Shown piece by piece: positions 25,077 through 32,853 of a stretch of 64,000 nucleotides of DNA. This stretch comes from Streptomyces sp. HUAS MG91. Lineage in GTDB: Bacteria; Actinomycetota; Actinomycetes; Streptomycetales; Streptomycetaceae. The notes under the pieces were generated by a model, which saw only the letters and a list, made by a program, of their open reading frames with translations, searched no databases and was not told the origin of the DNA. The position numbers and the translations under genes are program-made. The stretch's first letter is position 1, and every line of letters begins with the position of its first letter. The stretch is taken from assembly GCF_040529335.1 (NCBI RefSeq), contig NZ_CP159534.1, positions 7,006,001-7,070,000 of the forward strand, read 5' to 3'.

Positions 25077-25183
25077 CGACGGCCACCACGGGCGCCCGCC
25101 GCATGCAACTCGCGCAGGAGAACGCCGAGTTGAAAAGCAGACTGGCCGAGCTCGAAGAGGCCGCGGAAGGGGAGAGGTCCTGA
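25073..25183 (+). pseudogene. gvpJ: gvpJ remnant: only the C-terminal coiled-coil tail
   Basis: A 36-codon frame starting at ATG 25073 (overlapping the gvpZ stop) whose last 26 residues, RRMQLAQENAELKSRLAEL followed by EEA, resemble the C-terminal tail of Streptomyces GvpJ (RRD-x-L-A-x-E-N-A-x-L-R-x-R-x-A-x-LE). The GvpA-fold core of about 70-80 residues that should come before it is absent, and the upstream DNA is the gvpZ end. This is best read as an in-frame or near-start deletion that removed the gvpJ core. It could be expressed as a short coiled coil because the start, frame and stop are tidy, and its stop overlaps the next start (TGATG). Confidence 0.55.
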
Positions 25184-25530
25184 TGCCCACGAGCGTCCCG
25201 GCGGGGCGGCTGCGGTACGTGTACGCCGTGTGCCGACCGCTCGACGCGCCGCCGCCGGCCGGCCGCACCGGTGTCGCGGGCGCGCCGCCCCGGCAGCTCG
25301 AACACCACGGCCTCGTCGCGGTCGTCGCCGACGCGCCGGAGCGGGACTTCACCGAGGCCCCGCTCCGCGCGCACCTGGAGGACCTGGACTGGCTCACCGC
25401 CACCGCCACCGCCACCGCCCGCGCCCACCAGACCGTGGCCGAGCGCACCGCGCGCGAGGACGCCTGGCAGCGCGCCCTGATCAGCTCGGTCAACGAACAA
25501 GTGGCCTCGCCGTGGCCGGAGTTGATGTGA
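25183..25530 (+). CDS. Truncated GvpL fused to a GvpS-like tail
   Basis: A 115-residue product starting at ATG 25183 after GGAGAGG. Residues 1-85 match the N-terminal part of GvpL (LRYVYAVCRPL, GVAGAPPRQLEHHGLVAVVA, LRAHLEDLDWL, ARAHQTV), with an extra Thr-Ala run from a GCCACC repeat near 25395-25420. Residues 97-115 (RALISSVNEQVASPWPELM) instead resemble the end of GvpS, a GvpA-fold subunit. A full GvpL is about 250 residues and GvpS about 70-90, so roughly 170 residues of GvpL and the start of GvpS seem to be missing through one or two deletions that kept the frame. Residues 86-96 match neither clearly. Likely non-functional as GvpL. Confidence 0.6.
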   Translation: MPTSVPAGRLRYVYAVCRPLDAPPPAGRTGVAGAPPRQLEHHGLVAVVADAPERDFTEAPLRAHLEDLDWLTATATATARAHQTVAERTAREDAWQRALISSVNEQVASPWPELM

Positions 25531-25531
25531 C

Positions 25532-25804
25532 GTGGCGCGTATCGAGATCGAGCAGGACACGGTCGAGCGCGATCTGATGAAACTGGTCCTCACGGTCGTC
25601 GAGCTGCTGCGGCAGCTCATGGAGCGGCAGGCGATCCGCCGCTTCGACACCGGCGATCTGACGGAGGACCAGGAGGAGCGGATCGGGCTCACCCTGATGC
25701 TCCTGGAGGACCGGATGGCCGAACTCAGGGACCGCTACGACCTGCGGCCCGAGGACCTGAACATCGACCTCGGACCGCTGGGACCGCTACTGCCCAGGAG
25801 CTGA
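25532..25804 (+). CDS. gvpK: Gas vesicle protein GvpK
   Basis: A 90-residue GvpK, complete over the family core: IEIEQDTVERDLMKLVLTVVELLRQLMERQAIRRFDTGDLTEDQEERIGLTLMLLEDRMAELRDRYDLRPEDLNIDLGPLGPLLP. The motifs L-V-E-L-L-R-Q-L-M-E-R-Q-A and the P-E-D-L-N-x-D-L-G-P-L-G-P-L-L end are diagnostic. GTG 25532 lies one base after the preceding stop. GvpK is an essential accessory protein in gas vesicle formation of other organisms. It ends the cluster and converges on the methyltransferase gene. Confidence 0.92.
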   Translation: MARIEIEQDTVERDLMKLVLTVVELLRQLMERQAIRRFDTGDLTEDQEERIGLTLMLLEDRMAELRDRYDLRPEDLNIDLGPLGPLLPRS

Positions 25805-25809
25805 ACTCC

Positions 25810-26631
25810 CTACTTGCGGGCCAGGATCTCCCCGTGCGGCACGGTGAACCAGGCGTCCGCGTGCGTGCCCCACTCCCGCCAGGTGGCGGAGACCGCCGCC
25901 AGCTGATCGGCGGTCGCGTGCCCGCCCTGGGTGGCGCGGTCGGCGTACGCGGAGGCGACGGTCCGGTCCGCCCACAGACCGCTCCACCAGGCGATCTCGT
26001 CCGCCGTCGCGTAGCACCACGCGCCCGCCGAGCACGTGACGTCCTGCTGGGCGAAACCCGCCTCCATGGCCCACGACTTGAGGAAGCGGCCGGCGTCCGG
26101 CTCCCCGCCGTTGGCCCGGGCGACCCGGCGGTACAGATCGAGCCAGTCGTCCATGCCGGGCAGTCGCGGGTACCAGGAGAACACCGAGTAGTCGGAGTCC
26201 CGGGCCGCGACGGTCCCGCCCGGCTTCGTGACGCGCCGCATCTCCCGCAGCGCCTGCACCGGGTCGCCGACGTGCTGGAGCACCTGGTGCGCGTGCACCA
26301 CGTCGAAGGTGTCGTCGTCCCACGGCAGCGCGTGCACGTCGGCGGTGGTGAACTCCGTGTTCGTCAGGCCCCGTTCGGCCGCCGTGGCCCGCGCCTGTTC
26401 CACGATGCCCTCGGCGCTGTCGGCGCCGACCACCCGCCCCTGCGGCACCAGTTCGGCGAGGTCGGCGGTGATGGTGCCCGGCCCGCAGCCGATGTCCAGG
26501 ATGCTCGAATCCGGCCGGAGCACGCCCGAGTCGAGGAGGTAGGCCGCCGAGTTGGCGGCGGTGCGCCAGGTGTGTGAGCGCAGCACGGACTCGTGGTGGC
26601 CGTGGGTGTACACGGCGGTCTCCTGCGGCAT
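25810..26631 (-). CDS. Class I SAM-dependent methyltransferase
   Basis: A 273-residue methyltransferase. The SAM-binding motif I is ILDIGCGPGTITADLAE (about residues 44-60), followed by the acidic loop VVGADSAEG, motif II FTTADVHALPWDDDTFDVVHAHQVLQHVGD and motif III LREMRRVTKPGGTVAARD. The C-terminal 90 residues (RVARANGGEPDAG...CYATADEIAWW) are the UbiE/Methyltransf_11-type substrate cap seen in Streptomyces homologues. ATG 26631 follows GGATCGGGTC weakly. An inverted repeat about 100 bases upstream may regulate it. Substrate unknown. Confidence 0.9.
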   Translation of the reverse strand: MPQETAVYTHGHHESVLRSHTWRTAANSAAYLLDSGVLRPDSSILDIGCGPGTITADLAELVPQGRVVGADSAEGIVEQARATAAERGLTNTEFTTADVHALPWDDDTFDVVHAHQVLQHVGDPVQALREMRRVTKPGGTVAARDSDYSVFSWYPRLPGMDDWLDLYRRVARANGGEPDAGRFLKSWAMEAGFAQQDVTCSAGAWCYATADEIAWWSGLWADRTVASAYADRATQGGHATADQLAAVSATWREWGTHADAWFTVPHGEILARK

Positions 26632-26673
26632 GACCCGATCCCTTCACGGTAGGGGCGAAACGGTGTGGCTGCC

Positions 26674-26695
26674 GCCCGGGGTGAATGCCCCGGGC
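26674..26695. terminator. GC-rich hairpin upstream of the methyltransferase gene
   Basis: GCCCGGGG (26674-26681) and CCCCGGGC (26688-26695) form a perfect 8-bp stem with a TGAATG loop, without a U run. It could terminate transcription leaving the PAP2/kinase gene or shape the methyltransferase leader. Confidence 0.4.
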
Positions 26696-26728
26696 GATGC
26701 CTTCACCGTACGCCCGACAACCGGATGA

Positions 26729-26744
26729 TGAGACTGGTGTCTCA
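26729..26744. promoter_or_regulatory. TetR-type operator-like palindrome
   Basis: TGAGAC-TGGT-GTCTCA is a perfect 6-4-6 inverted repeat. It overlaps the stop codon of the PAP2/diacylglycerol-kinase gene and lies about 100 bases upstream of the methyltransferase start on the same strand. The size and symmetry suit a TetR-family repressor. No regulator gene is adjacent. Confidence 0.4.
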
Positions 26745-28253
26745 CAGTATGGTCAGCGGGCGGTACACGCGCAGTGCCTCGTGCTCCTTCTCGATGCTCA
26801 GCACCGGTCCGCACGGGCTCACTTCACCGTCGTAGGCGAGCGGTGTGCCCGGCGTGATCCCGTCCACGCGCAGCCGGGTCATCCGGGTCGCCGTGTGGAA
26901 CGGGGAGCGGGACAGCGGGCCCGACAGGGCCGCCGCGAGGAGGCGGAAGCTCGGCCACCGGCCGCCGCCGACCGTGCGCACGTCCAGCAGCCCGTCGGCC
27001 AGGGACGCGCGCCGGCCCGCCGTCAGCCCCATCCGGCGGTAGGTGCAGTTGCCCGCGAACAGCAGCCACAGCTTCCGGTCGCTGCCGCCGATGCGGACGT
27101 TCAGCGGATGGTCCCGCCGCAGCACGTGCACGGCGGCCACCACATCGGCAAGACGTCCGCCGACCCGCGCCGACCAGCGTTCACGCTCGTGCACCAGCTC
27201 CGGGTAGGCGCCCAGGCTGAAGGTGTTGAGGAAGATCCCCGAGGTCTCCGCGGAGTGGAAGCGCCCCACGTCGACCGCGACCGCGTCGCCGCCCTGGACC
27301 GCCCGCACCAGATCGCCCGCGTCCTCCACGCCGAGGTCGTACGCGAAGTGGTTGAGGGTGCCGCCGGGCAGCACCGCCAGCGGCAGCCCGTGCTCCAGGG
27401 CCACCCGCGCCGCCGTGTTCACCGAGCCGTCGCCGCCCGAGATGCCGAGCGCGCGGGCGCGCGGCGCGGCCTTCTGGAGCACCTGCGTCAGGTCGCCGCC
27501 CGTGAACTCGATGAACTCCGCCGCGGGCAGCGCGTCGCGCAGCGCCTTCACCTTCTCCGGCGTCCCCGCGTTCGCGTTCACCACCATCACCAGGCCCTCG
27601 CCGCCCGGCAGCGCCGGCACGTCCTCGACCAGCGGCCGCCCCGGTGACGGCATCTGGTCGCGCGTCGGCACCAGCCCTCGTACGGCGAACGCGGCACCCA
27701 CCCCGAGCGCGGCGCCCACCAGGACGTCACCCGGGAAGTGGGCGCCGGTGTAGACACGGGAGGCGGCCACCGAGAACGCCACCGGCGCGACCGCCGCGCC
27801 CAGGCCCCGCGACTCCAGCGCCACCCCCGTCGCGAAGGCCGCGGCCGACGCCGCGTGCCCCGACGGGAACGACGTGGTGAACGGCTGCCGCTTGAGCCGC
27901 CGGGCCAGCGGCACCGGGTCGAGGATCGGCCGGGCGCGGCGCACCGAACGCTTCCCCAGCGTGTTGATGGTCGCCGAGGCCACCGCGAGGGACGCGATGC
28001 CGCGGACGGCGGCCCGGCGGGCCTTCGGGGATCCGCTCAGGGCGAGGGCACCGCCGATCCCGAACCAGAGCACGCCGTGGTTGGCGGCCCGGCTCAGCCG
28101 GGGCAGGACCCGCTCGGCACCGGGCCAGTTCGAACCGGCGGCGAACTCGAAGACGCGGCGGTCCAGGGCGGCGAGCCGTCCCCGCAGGGACGGTCCGGGC
28201 TTGGTCACGTCCGGTGCGGGCGTGATGAGGTCGGCGAAGAAATCGGCACACAT
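26742..28253 (-). CDS. Bifunctional PAP2 phosphatase / diacylglycerol kinase family protein
   Basis: A 503-residue fusion. Residues about 60-210 are a PAP2 membrane phosphatase with all three motifs: KRSVRRARP (K-x6-R-P), PSGHAAS, and SRVYTGAHFPGDV (S-R-x5-H-x3-D). Residues about 225-500 are a lipid-kinase catalytic domain (VMVVNANAGTPEKV, GISGGDGSVNTAA, the G-G-D-G-T/S motif, VLPGGTLNHFAYDLG, and PLAYDGEV near the end). Together they could dephosphorylate and rephosphorylate lipids such as phosphatidate or prenyl phosphates at the membrane. The fusion occurs widely in Streptomyces. ATG 28253 was chosen because the fold starts soon after (MCADFFADL); a 17-residue longer form is possible. Confidence 0.9.
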   Translation of the reverse strand: MCADFFADLITPAPDVTKPGPSLRGRLAALDRRVFEFAAGSNWPGAERVLPRLSRAANHGVLWFGIGGALALSGSPKARRAAVRGIASLAVASATINTLGKRSVRRARPILDPVPLARRLKRQPFTTSFPSGHAASAAAFATGVALESRGLGAAVAPVAFSVAASRVYTGAHFPGDVLVGAALGVGAAFAVRGLVPTRDQMPSPGRPLVEDVPALPGGEGLVMVVNANAGTPEKVKALRDALPAAEFIEFTGGDLTQVLQKAAPRARALGISGGDGSVNTAARVALEHGLPLAVLPGGTLNHFAYDLGVEDAGDLVRAVQGGDAVAVDVGRFHSAETSGIFLNTFSLGAYPELVHERERWSARVGGRLADVVAAVHVLRRDHPLNVRIGGSDRKLWLLFAGNCTYRRMGLTAGRRASLADGLLDVRTVGGGRWPSFRLLAAALSGPLSRSPFHTATRMTRLRVDGITPGTPLAYDGEVSPCGPVLSIEKEHEALRVYRPLTIL

Positions 28254-28347
28254 GTGACGACGGGTACCCCGTGACGGGGCCTGCACCCGGCTTCGGCCTG
28301 CCAATTCATTTGCCCGTCACCCGCACGGGCGTCCACAATGCGGGATC

Positions 28348-29970
28348 ATGGGACATCTGGAAGCGGCGCACCTCGAGTACTACTTGCCGGACGGGCGGGC
28401 ACTGCTCGGTGACGTCTCCTTCCGGGTCGGCGAGGGCGCGGTCGTCGCCCTGGTCGGACCGAACGGCGCGGGCAAGACCACGCTGCTGCGCCTGATCTCC
28501 GGCGAGCTCCAGCCGCACGGCGGCTCGGTCACGGTCGGCGGCGGCCTCGGCGTGATGCGCCAGTTCGTCGGCTCGGTCCGCGACGAGACGACCGTCCGCG
28601 ACCTGCTCGTCTCCGTCGCCCAGCCCCGGCTCCGCGAGGCCGCGAAGGCGGTCGACAAGGCCGAGCACGCGATCATGACGGTCGACGACGAGGCCGCGCA
28701 GATGAGCTACGCCCAGGCGCTGGCCGACTGGGCCGAGGTCCAGGGCTACGAGGCGGAGACGCTCTGGGACATGTGCACCATGGCCGCGCTCGGCGTCCCC
28801 TACGACAAGGCCCAGTTCCGCGAGGTGCGCACGCTCTCCGGCGGCGAGCAGAAGCGCCTGGTCCTGGAGGCCCTGTTCCGCGGCACGGACGAGGTCCTGA
28901 TGCTGGACGAGCCGGACAACTACCTCGACGTGCCCGGCAAGCGCTGGCTGGAGGAGAAGCTCCGCGAGACCCGTAAGACGGTCCTCTTCGTCTCCCACGA
29001 CCGCGAGCTGCTCGCCCGCTCCGCCGAGAAGATCGTCAGCGTCGAGCCCGGCCCCGGCGGCGCCGACGCCTGGGTGCACGGCGGCGGCTTCTCGACGTAC
29101 CACGAGGCCCGCCGCGAGCGCTTCGCCCGCTTCGAGGAGCTGCGCCGCCGCTGGGACGAGAAGCACGCTCAGCTCAAGAAGCTCGTGATCAACCTCCGGC
29201 AGGCCGCCGCGGTCAGCCACGAGATGGCCTCCCGCTACGCGGCCGCGCAGACCCGGCTGCGCAAGTTCGAGGAGGCGGGCCCGCCGCCGGAGCCGCCGCG
29301 CGAGCAGGACATCACCATGCGCCTGAAGGGCGGCCGCACCGGCGTGCGCGCCGTGACCTGCCAGGGCCTGGAGCTGACCGGCCTGATGAAACCCTTCGAC
29401 CTGGAGGTCTTCTACGGCGAACGCGTGGCGGTCCTCGGCTCGAACGGCTCGGGCAAGTCCCACTTCCTGCGCCTGCTGGCCGGCGACGACTCGGTGGCGC
29501 ACACCGGCACCTGGAAGCTCGGCGCGCGGGTGGTCCCCGGCCACTTCGCCCAGACCCACGCCCACCCCGAGCTCCAGGGCCGTCCGCTGCTCGACATCCT
29601 CTGGCGCGATCACGCCAAGGACCGCGGCGCGGCGATGTCCCTGCTGCGCCGCTACGAGCTGACGGCCCAGGCCGAGCAGAACTTCGAGCGGCTGTCGGGC
29701 GGCCAGCAGGCCCGCTTCCAGATCCTGCTCCTCGAACTGGAGGGCGCCACCGCGCTGCTCCTGGACGAGCCCACGGACAACCTCGACCTGGAGTCGGCCG
29801 AGGCCCTCCAAGAGGGCCTGGAGTCCTTCGACGGCACGGTCCTGTCGGTCACCCACGACCGCTGGTTCGCCCGCGCCTTCGACCGCTACCTGGTCTTCGG
29901 TTCGGACGGCAAAGTCCGGGAGACCTCGGAGCCCGTCTGGGACGAGCGCCGGGTGGAGCGCGCCCGCTAG
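28348..29970 (+). CDS. ABC-F family ATP-binding protein
   Basis: A 540-residue soluble protein with two ABC ATPase domains in one chain and no membrane segment, the ABC-F pattern. Domain 1 has Walker A GPNGAGKTT, signature LSGGEQKR and Walker B VLMLDEPDN. Domain 2 has GSNGSGKS, LSGGQQAR and ALLLDEPTDN. The linker between them (about 245-310) is the charged helical P-site-tRNA-interaction motif region (RRRWDEKHAQLKKLVINLRQ). ABC-F proteins bind the ribosomal E site and either modulate translation or displace antibiotics. Which applies cannot be decided. ATG 28348 is preceded by GCGGGATC, a weak ribosome site. Confidence 0.92.
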   Translation: MGHLEAAHLEYYLPDGRALLGDVSFRVGEGAVVALVGPNGAGKTTLLRLISGELQPHGGSVTVGGGLGVMRQFVGSVRDETTVRDLLVSVAQPRLREAAKAVDKAEHAIMTVDDEAAQMSYAQALADWAEVQGYEAETLWDMCTMAALGVPYDKAQFREVRTLSGGEQKRLVLEALFRGTDEVLMLDEPDNYLDVPGKRWLEEKLRETRKTVLFVSHDRELLARSAEKIVSVEPGPGGADAWVHGGGFSTYHEARRERFARFEELRRRWDEKHAQLKKLVINLRQAAAVSHEMASRYAAAQTRLRKFEEAGPPPEPPREQDITMRLKGGRTGVRAVTCQGLELTGLMKPFDLEVFYGERVAVLGSNGSGKSHFLRLLAGDDSVAHTGTWKLGARVVPGHFAQTHAHPELQGRPLLDILWRDHAKDRGAAMSLLRRYELTAQAEQNFERLSGGQQARFQILLLELEGATALLLDEPTDNLDLESAEALQEGLESFDGTVLSVTHDRWFARAFDRYLVFGSDGKVRETSEPVWDERRVERAR

Positions 29971-29983
29971 GGCGTGTACCGGC

Positions 29984-31005
29984 TCACGCGTCCCAGCGGA
30001 GCAGCGCCCCGAGCCCGCCGGCCGGTCCGGTGGCCGGATCCGCCCCGGCCACCGACACCGCGTCGGCCCCGGCGGCGGCCGCGCACCGCAGCAGCGCGTC
30101 GTCGGCCCGCGCGGGCACCGCGTCCCGCGCCCCGAGCACCGCCGGATCGTCCCGCTCCACCCCGACCTGGTCGGGTTCGGCGCCGACCCAGACCGGCCGG
30201 TGCGCGTCGGGCCCGTCGGTCCGGACCAGCAGCTGGGAGATCCGGTGCTCGCGCGCCGCGTCGACCAGCGCGGGCACGCCCTCCGCGGCCTCCTCGCCAC
30301 GGCTGCGCGCGGCGGCGAACAGCTCCGCCTCGTGGGCGGCGCGGGCCCGGGGCAGCTCGGCGTCGAGCCGCCGGCCACCCGCACCCGGACCGGCCCGCAG
30401 CACCCGCTCCCGCACCGCCGCGGGCAGCAGCTCGCGCACGGCCGCGCACTCCGCGTCGTCCCCGACCAGCACGACGAGATCCGCCCGCGTCCCTGCCTGA
30501 CAGCGCACGAGCGCCTCCGCCAGCTCGGCGGCGCCGCGCCGCCGGCCGTCCGCCGCCCACAACGGCAGGTGCCGCTCCGTCCCCAGAGGCCCGTCCGGCC
30601 ACAGGGCCAGATCGGCGGCGTCCCGCCCGAGGCGCGCGACCAGACACAGCGGATCCGCGCCGGCCAGGTCGAGCAGGGGCGCGATGTGCGGCAGCGCCGC
30701 CCAGCGCACCGACGTGCCCGGCGGCGCCGTGCTCAGCGGCGGATCGAGGACCACCTCGCCGCCCGAGGCGAAGAACGCCCGCCCGACCGGCTCGGCTCAT
30801 CGGCGTGCCGTAGCTCGTCGACGGCCATCCGTACCGCGTGGCAGGTGGCCCCGTCGGCCCCGGCGCGCGCGAGCGCCCGCTGCACCGCCAGCGCCTCCAG
30901 CGTGCGCTCCTCGGCGGTGGAGGCACGGTGCCGGGCCGCGTCGACGTAGACGGACGCCCAGGGACCGGGCCGCTCGTACAGCGGAGTGAGGAACGCGAGG
31001 TCCAT
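29984..31005 (-). pseudogene. Frameshifted Rv2629/baeRF2-type ribosome hibernation factor gene
   Basis: ATG 31005 follows GGGAGGC and opens MDLAFLTPLYERPGPWASVYVD, the start of baeRF2 (archaeo-eukaryotic release-factor-like, Rv2629/Balon-related) proteins. The frame reads in register to RHADEPS and then hits an early stop. The remainder, VGRAFFASGGEVVLDPPLS and so on to RWDA, continues in another frame to 29984. Joining them near 30790 requires adding one base, and the total span, 1022 bases, is one short of a 340-codon gene. The rest has the expected domains (LVVLVGDDAE, VPALVDAAREHRISQLLV). It is either a real frameshift that removes the protein, or a sequencing error. A SigB-like promoter match lies upstream. 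Confidence 0.75.
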
Positions 31006-31061
31006 ATCTGCCTCCCGGAAGGCGTGGGCGCGGTGGAGCGGAATACGGTGTTCGGGAGCGG

Positions 31062-31086
31062 GTACCCCGCGCGCCCACGGGCAGAC
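31062..31086 (-). promoter_or_regulatory. SigB-like promoter upstream of the baeRF2 gene
   Basis: On the minus strand, GTCT at 31086-31083 is followed after 15 bases by GGGTAC at 31067-31062, fitting the streptomycete SigB consensus GNNT-N14-16-GGGTAC/T. The predicted start of transcription would be about 50 bases before the baeRF2 start codon. The -35 consensus is weak, so chance cannot be excluded. Confidence 0.4.
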
Positions 31087-31294
31087 AGGAGGTGACACGC
31101 ACGGGTGAATCAGGTGTGTCCCCCGGGTCACCCGACGCACGGGGCGACACGGGGGCGGTGGGGGACCGGTGTCCGGTGCAGGCGTCGTCGCCAGAGGGCG
31201 GCGGTAGTCGTACGCTGCTGGGTCGGCGGACGGACCGGCGCACGGGACTCCCGTGCGCACGACGGGTCATGACAGGTCATCACGAGGAGTCAGG

Positions 31295-32290
31295 GTGGCG
31301 AGAACGGCCTTCCGGACGGAAGACGTCGACCAGGCCATGGAAGCGATCAAGAACGCTTTCTACAGCAACCGGCTGGACGTACTGTCGCGCCCCGAGCGGT
31401 TCGACGCCGCGTTCGACGTGCTCGAACTCGGCGGGATCACCGTCGGGGACCTCAGATGCGGAGCCGATGTCCGCGTGCGGTGCGGAGAGTTGGGCTCGTA
31501 CCACGTGAACATCCCGCTCGGCAGCCCCATGTCCTGGCACCAGTCGAGCAGGCCCTCGCAGCTCACCCTGCCCGGCGCGGCCGCCGTGTTCCAGCCGGTC
31601 GGCACCACAGCCGTGGACCATTGGACCGGCGAGGGGCGGATCGTCGCGCTGAAGATCGAACGGCCCCTGCTGGAGCGGCGCGTGGAGGAGCTGACCGGCC
31701 GGACACTGCGCGGGCCGCTCGTCCTCGACCCCGGCCTGGACCTGACGCGCGGACGCGGCAGGGCCTGGGCCCGGCTCGTCGGCACGCTCGTCGACGATCT
31801 GTACGAGGACGTCCACCTGCTCCAACATCCGCTGGTCGCCGCCCCGTTGCGGGACGCGCTCGTCAACGGGCTGCTGCTGAGCACCGGTCACCACTACCGC
31901 GACGTACTGGACCGGCCCGCGCAGGGGTTGCGCCCCGCGCCGGTCAAACGCGCCATGGACGCGATGCGCGAGCGCCCCGAACACCCCTTCACCACCGCGG
32001 AACTCGCCGGCCAGGCGCGGGTCGGCGTGCGGTGGCTCCAGGAGGCGTTCGCGCGCTACGTGGGGATGCCGCCGATGGCGTATCTGCGCTCGGTCCGCCT
32101 GGAGCGGGCCCACGCCGATCTGCTCGCCGCGGACCCGCGCACGGCGTCCGTCAGCGACATCGCCCAGCGCTGGGGCTTCGGGCACCTGGGGCGCTTCGCC
32201 GAGCAGTACCGGGCCAAGTACGGCCAGGTCCCGTCCCGCACGCTGCGCACGGTGGACGACGACGACCTCTGGAGCCCCCGACGCCCCTGA
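31295..32290 (+). CDS. AraC family transcriptional regulator
   Basis: A 331-residue regulator. GTG 31295 was chosen because GAGGAG stands five bases upstream; the open frame extends further 5' without a ribosome site. Residues about 10-200 are the AraC-binding-like domain (VGDLRCGADVRVRCGELGSYHVNIPL, WTGEGRIVALKIERPLLE). The C-terminal 100 residues are two helix-turn-helix units: TTAELAGQARVGVRWLQEAFARYVGMPPMAYL and VSDIAQRWGFGHLGRFAEQYRAKYGQVPS, the AraC signature. The ligand is unknown. The 289-bp region upstream holds the frameshifted gene's promoter and, on this strand, a weak GAAT-N15-GGGTAC match at 31041-31065, too distant to assign. Confidence 0.9.
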   Translation: MARTAFRTEDVDQAMEAIKNAFYSNRLDVLSRPERFDAAFDVLELGGITVGDLRCGADVRVRCGELGSYHVNIPLGSPMSWHQSSRPSQLTLPGAAAVFQPVGTTAVDHWTGEGRIVALKIERPLLERRVEELTGRTLRGPLVLDPGLDLTRGRGRAWARLVGTLVDDLYEDVHLLQHPLVAAPLRDALVNGLLLSTGHHYRDVLDRPAQGLRPAPVKRAMDAMRERPEHPFTTAELAGQARVGVRWLQEAFARYVGMPPMAYLRSVRLERAHADLLAADPRTASVSDIAQRWGFGHLGRFAEQYRAKYGQVPSRTLRTVDDDDLWSPRRP

Positions 32291-32300
32291 CGACCGCGGC

Positions 32301-32846
32301 TCACACGCCGCTGACCTGCTCCAGGAGCGCCGCGTCGAACGCCTTGAGGTCGTCCGGGCGGCGGCTGGTGACCAGCACGTTCGGACCGCCGGTGCAGATC
32401 TTGACCTGCTCGTCGACCCAGGTGCCGCCCGCGTTGCGGATGTCGGTCGCCAGGCTCGGCCACGACGTCAGCGTGCGGCCGCGCACCACGTCCGCCTCGA
32501 CCAGCGTCCACGCGGCGTGGCAGATCGCCGCGACCGGCAGGCCCCGCGTGAAGAAGTCCCGGACGAACGCCACCGCGTCCGGGTCGGTGCGCAGCTGGTC
32601 GGGGTTGGCCACCCCGCCCGGCAGCACCAGCGCGTCGAAGCCCTCGGCGCCGGTGGCCGCGAGATCCGCGACCGTCTTCTCCACCGGGAACGTGTCCGCC
32701 TTGTCGAGGTGGTGGAACGCCTGCACCTCACCGTGGCGCGTCGACACGAGCACGGGCTCGCCGCCCGCGTCCCGCACGGCCTGCCAGGGGTCGGTCAGCT
32801 CCACCTGCTCCACGCCCTCGGGCGCCACCAGGAACGCGATGCGCAT
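32301..32846 (-). CDS. DJ-1/PfpI family type 1 glutamine amidotransferase-like protein
   Basis: A 181-residue protein of the DJ-1/PfpI superfamily. The nucleophile elbow is AAICHAAWTLVEAD, with Cys then His (C-H dyad) as in PfpI proteases/YhbO deglycases, and the VLPGGVANPDQLR loop before it carries the family's glycine-rich turn. The opening RIAFLVAPEGVEQVELTDPWQAV holds the conserved Glu of that family. YhbO-type members repair glycated proteins or nucleotides under stress, or degrade small peptides. The next gene upstream on this strand encodes the CBS protein, ending eight bases before this start. Confidence 0.9.
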   Translation of the reverse strand: MRIAFLVAPEGVEQVELTDPWQAVRDAGGEPVLVSTRHGEVQAFHHLDKADTFPVEKTVADLAATGAEGFDALVLPGGVANPDQLRTDPDAVAFVRDFFTRGLPVAAICHAAWTLVEADVVRGRTLTSWPSLATDIRNAGGTWVDEQVKICTGGPNVLVTSRRPDDLKAFDAALLEQVSGV

Positions 32847-32853
32847 CAGTTGC

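Noticed and set aside
29984..30754. The second part of the baeRF2 gene as an independent gene starting at GTG 30754
   Set aside because: It has no ribosome site and begins in the middle of a domain whose missing part lies in the neighbouring frame immediately upstream.
31041..31065. GAAT-N15-GGGTAC on the plus strand as promoter of the AraC gene
   Set aside because: It fits the loose consensus but is 230 bases from the AraC start, and the same GGGTAC(C) bases are better used by the minus-strand match to the baeRF2 gene.
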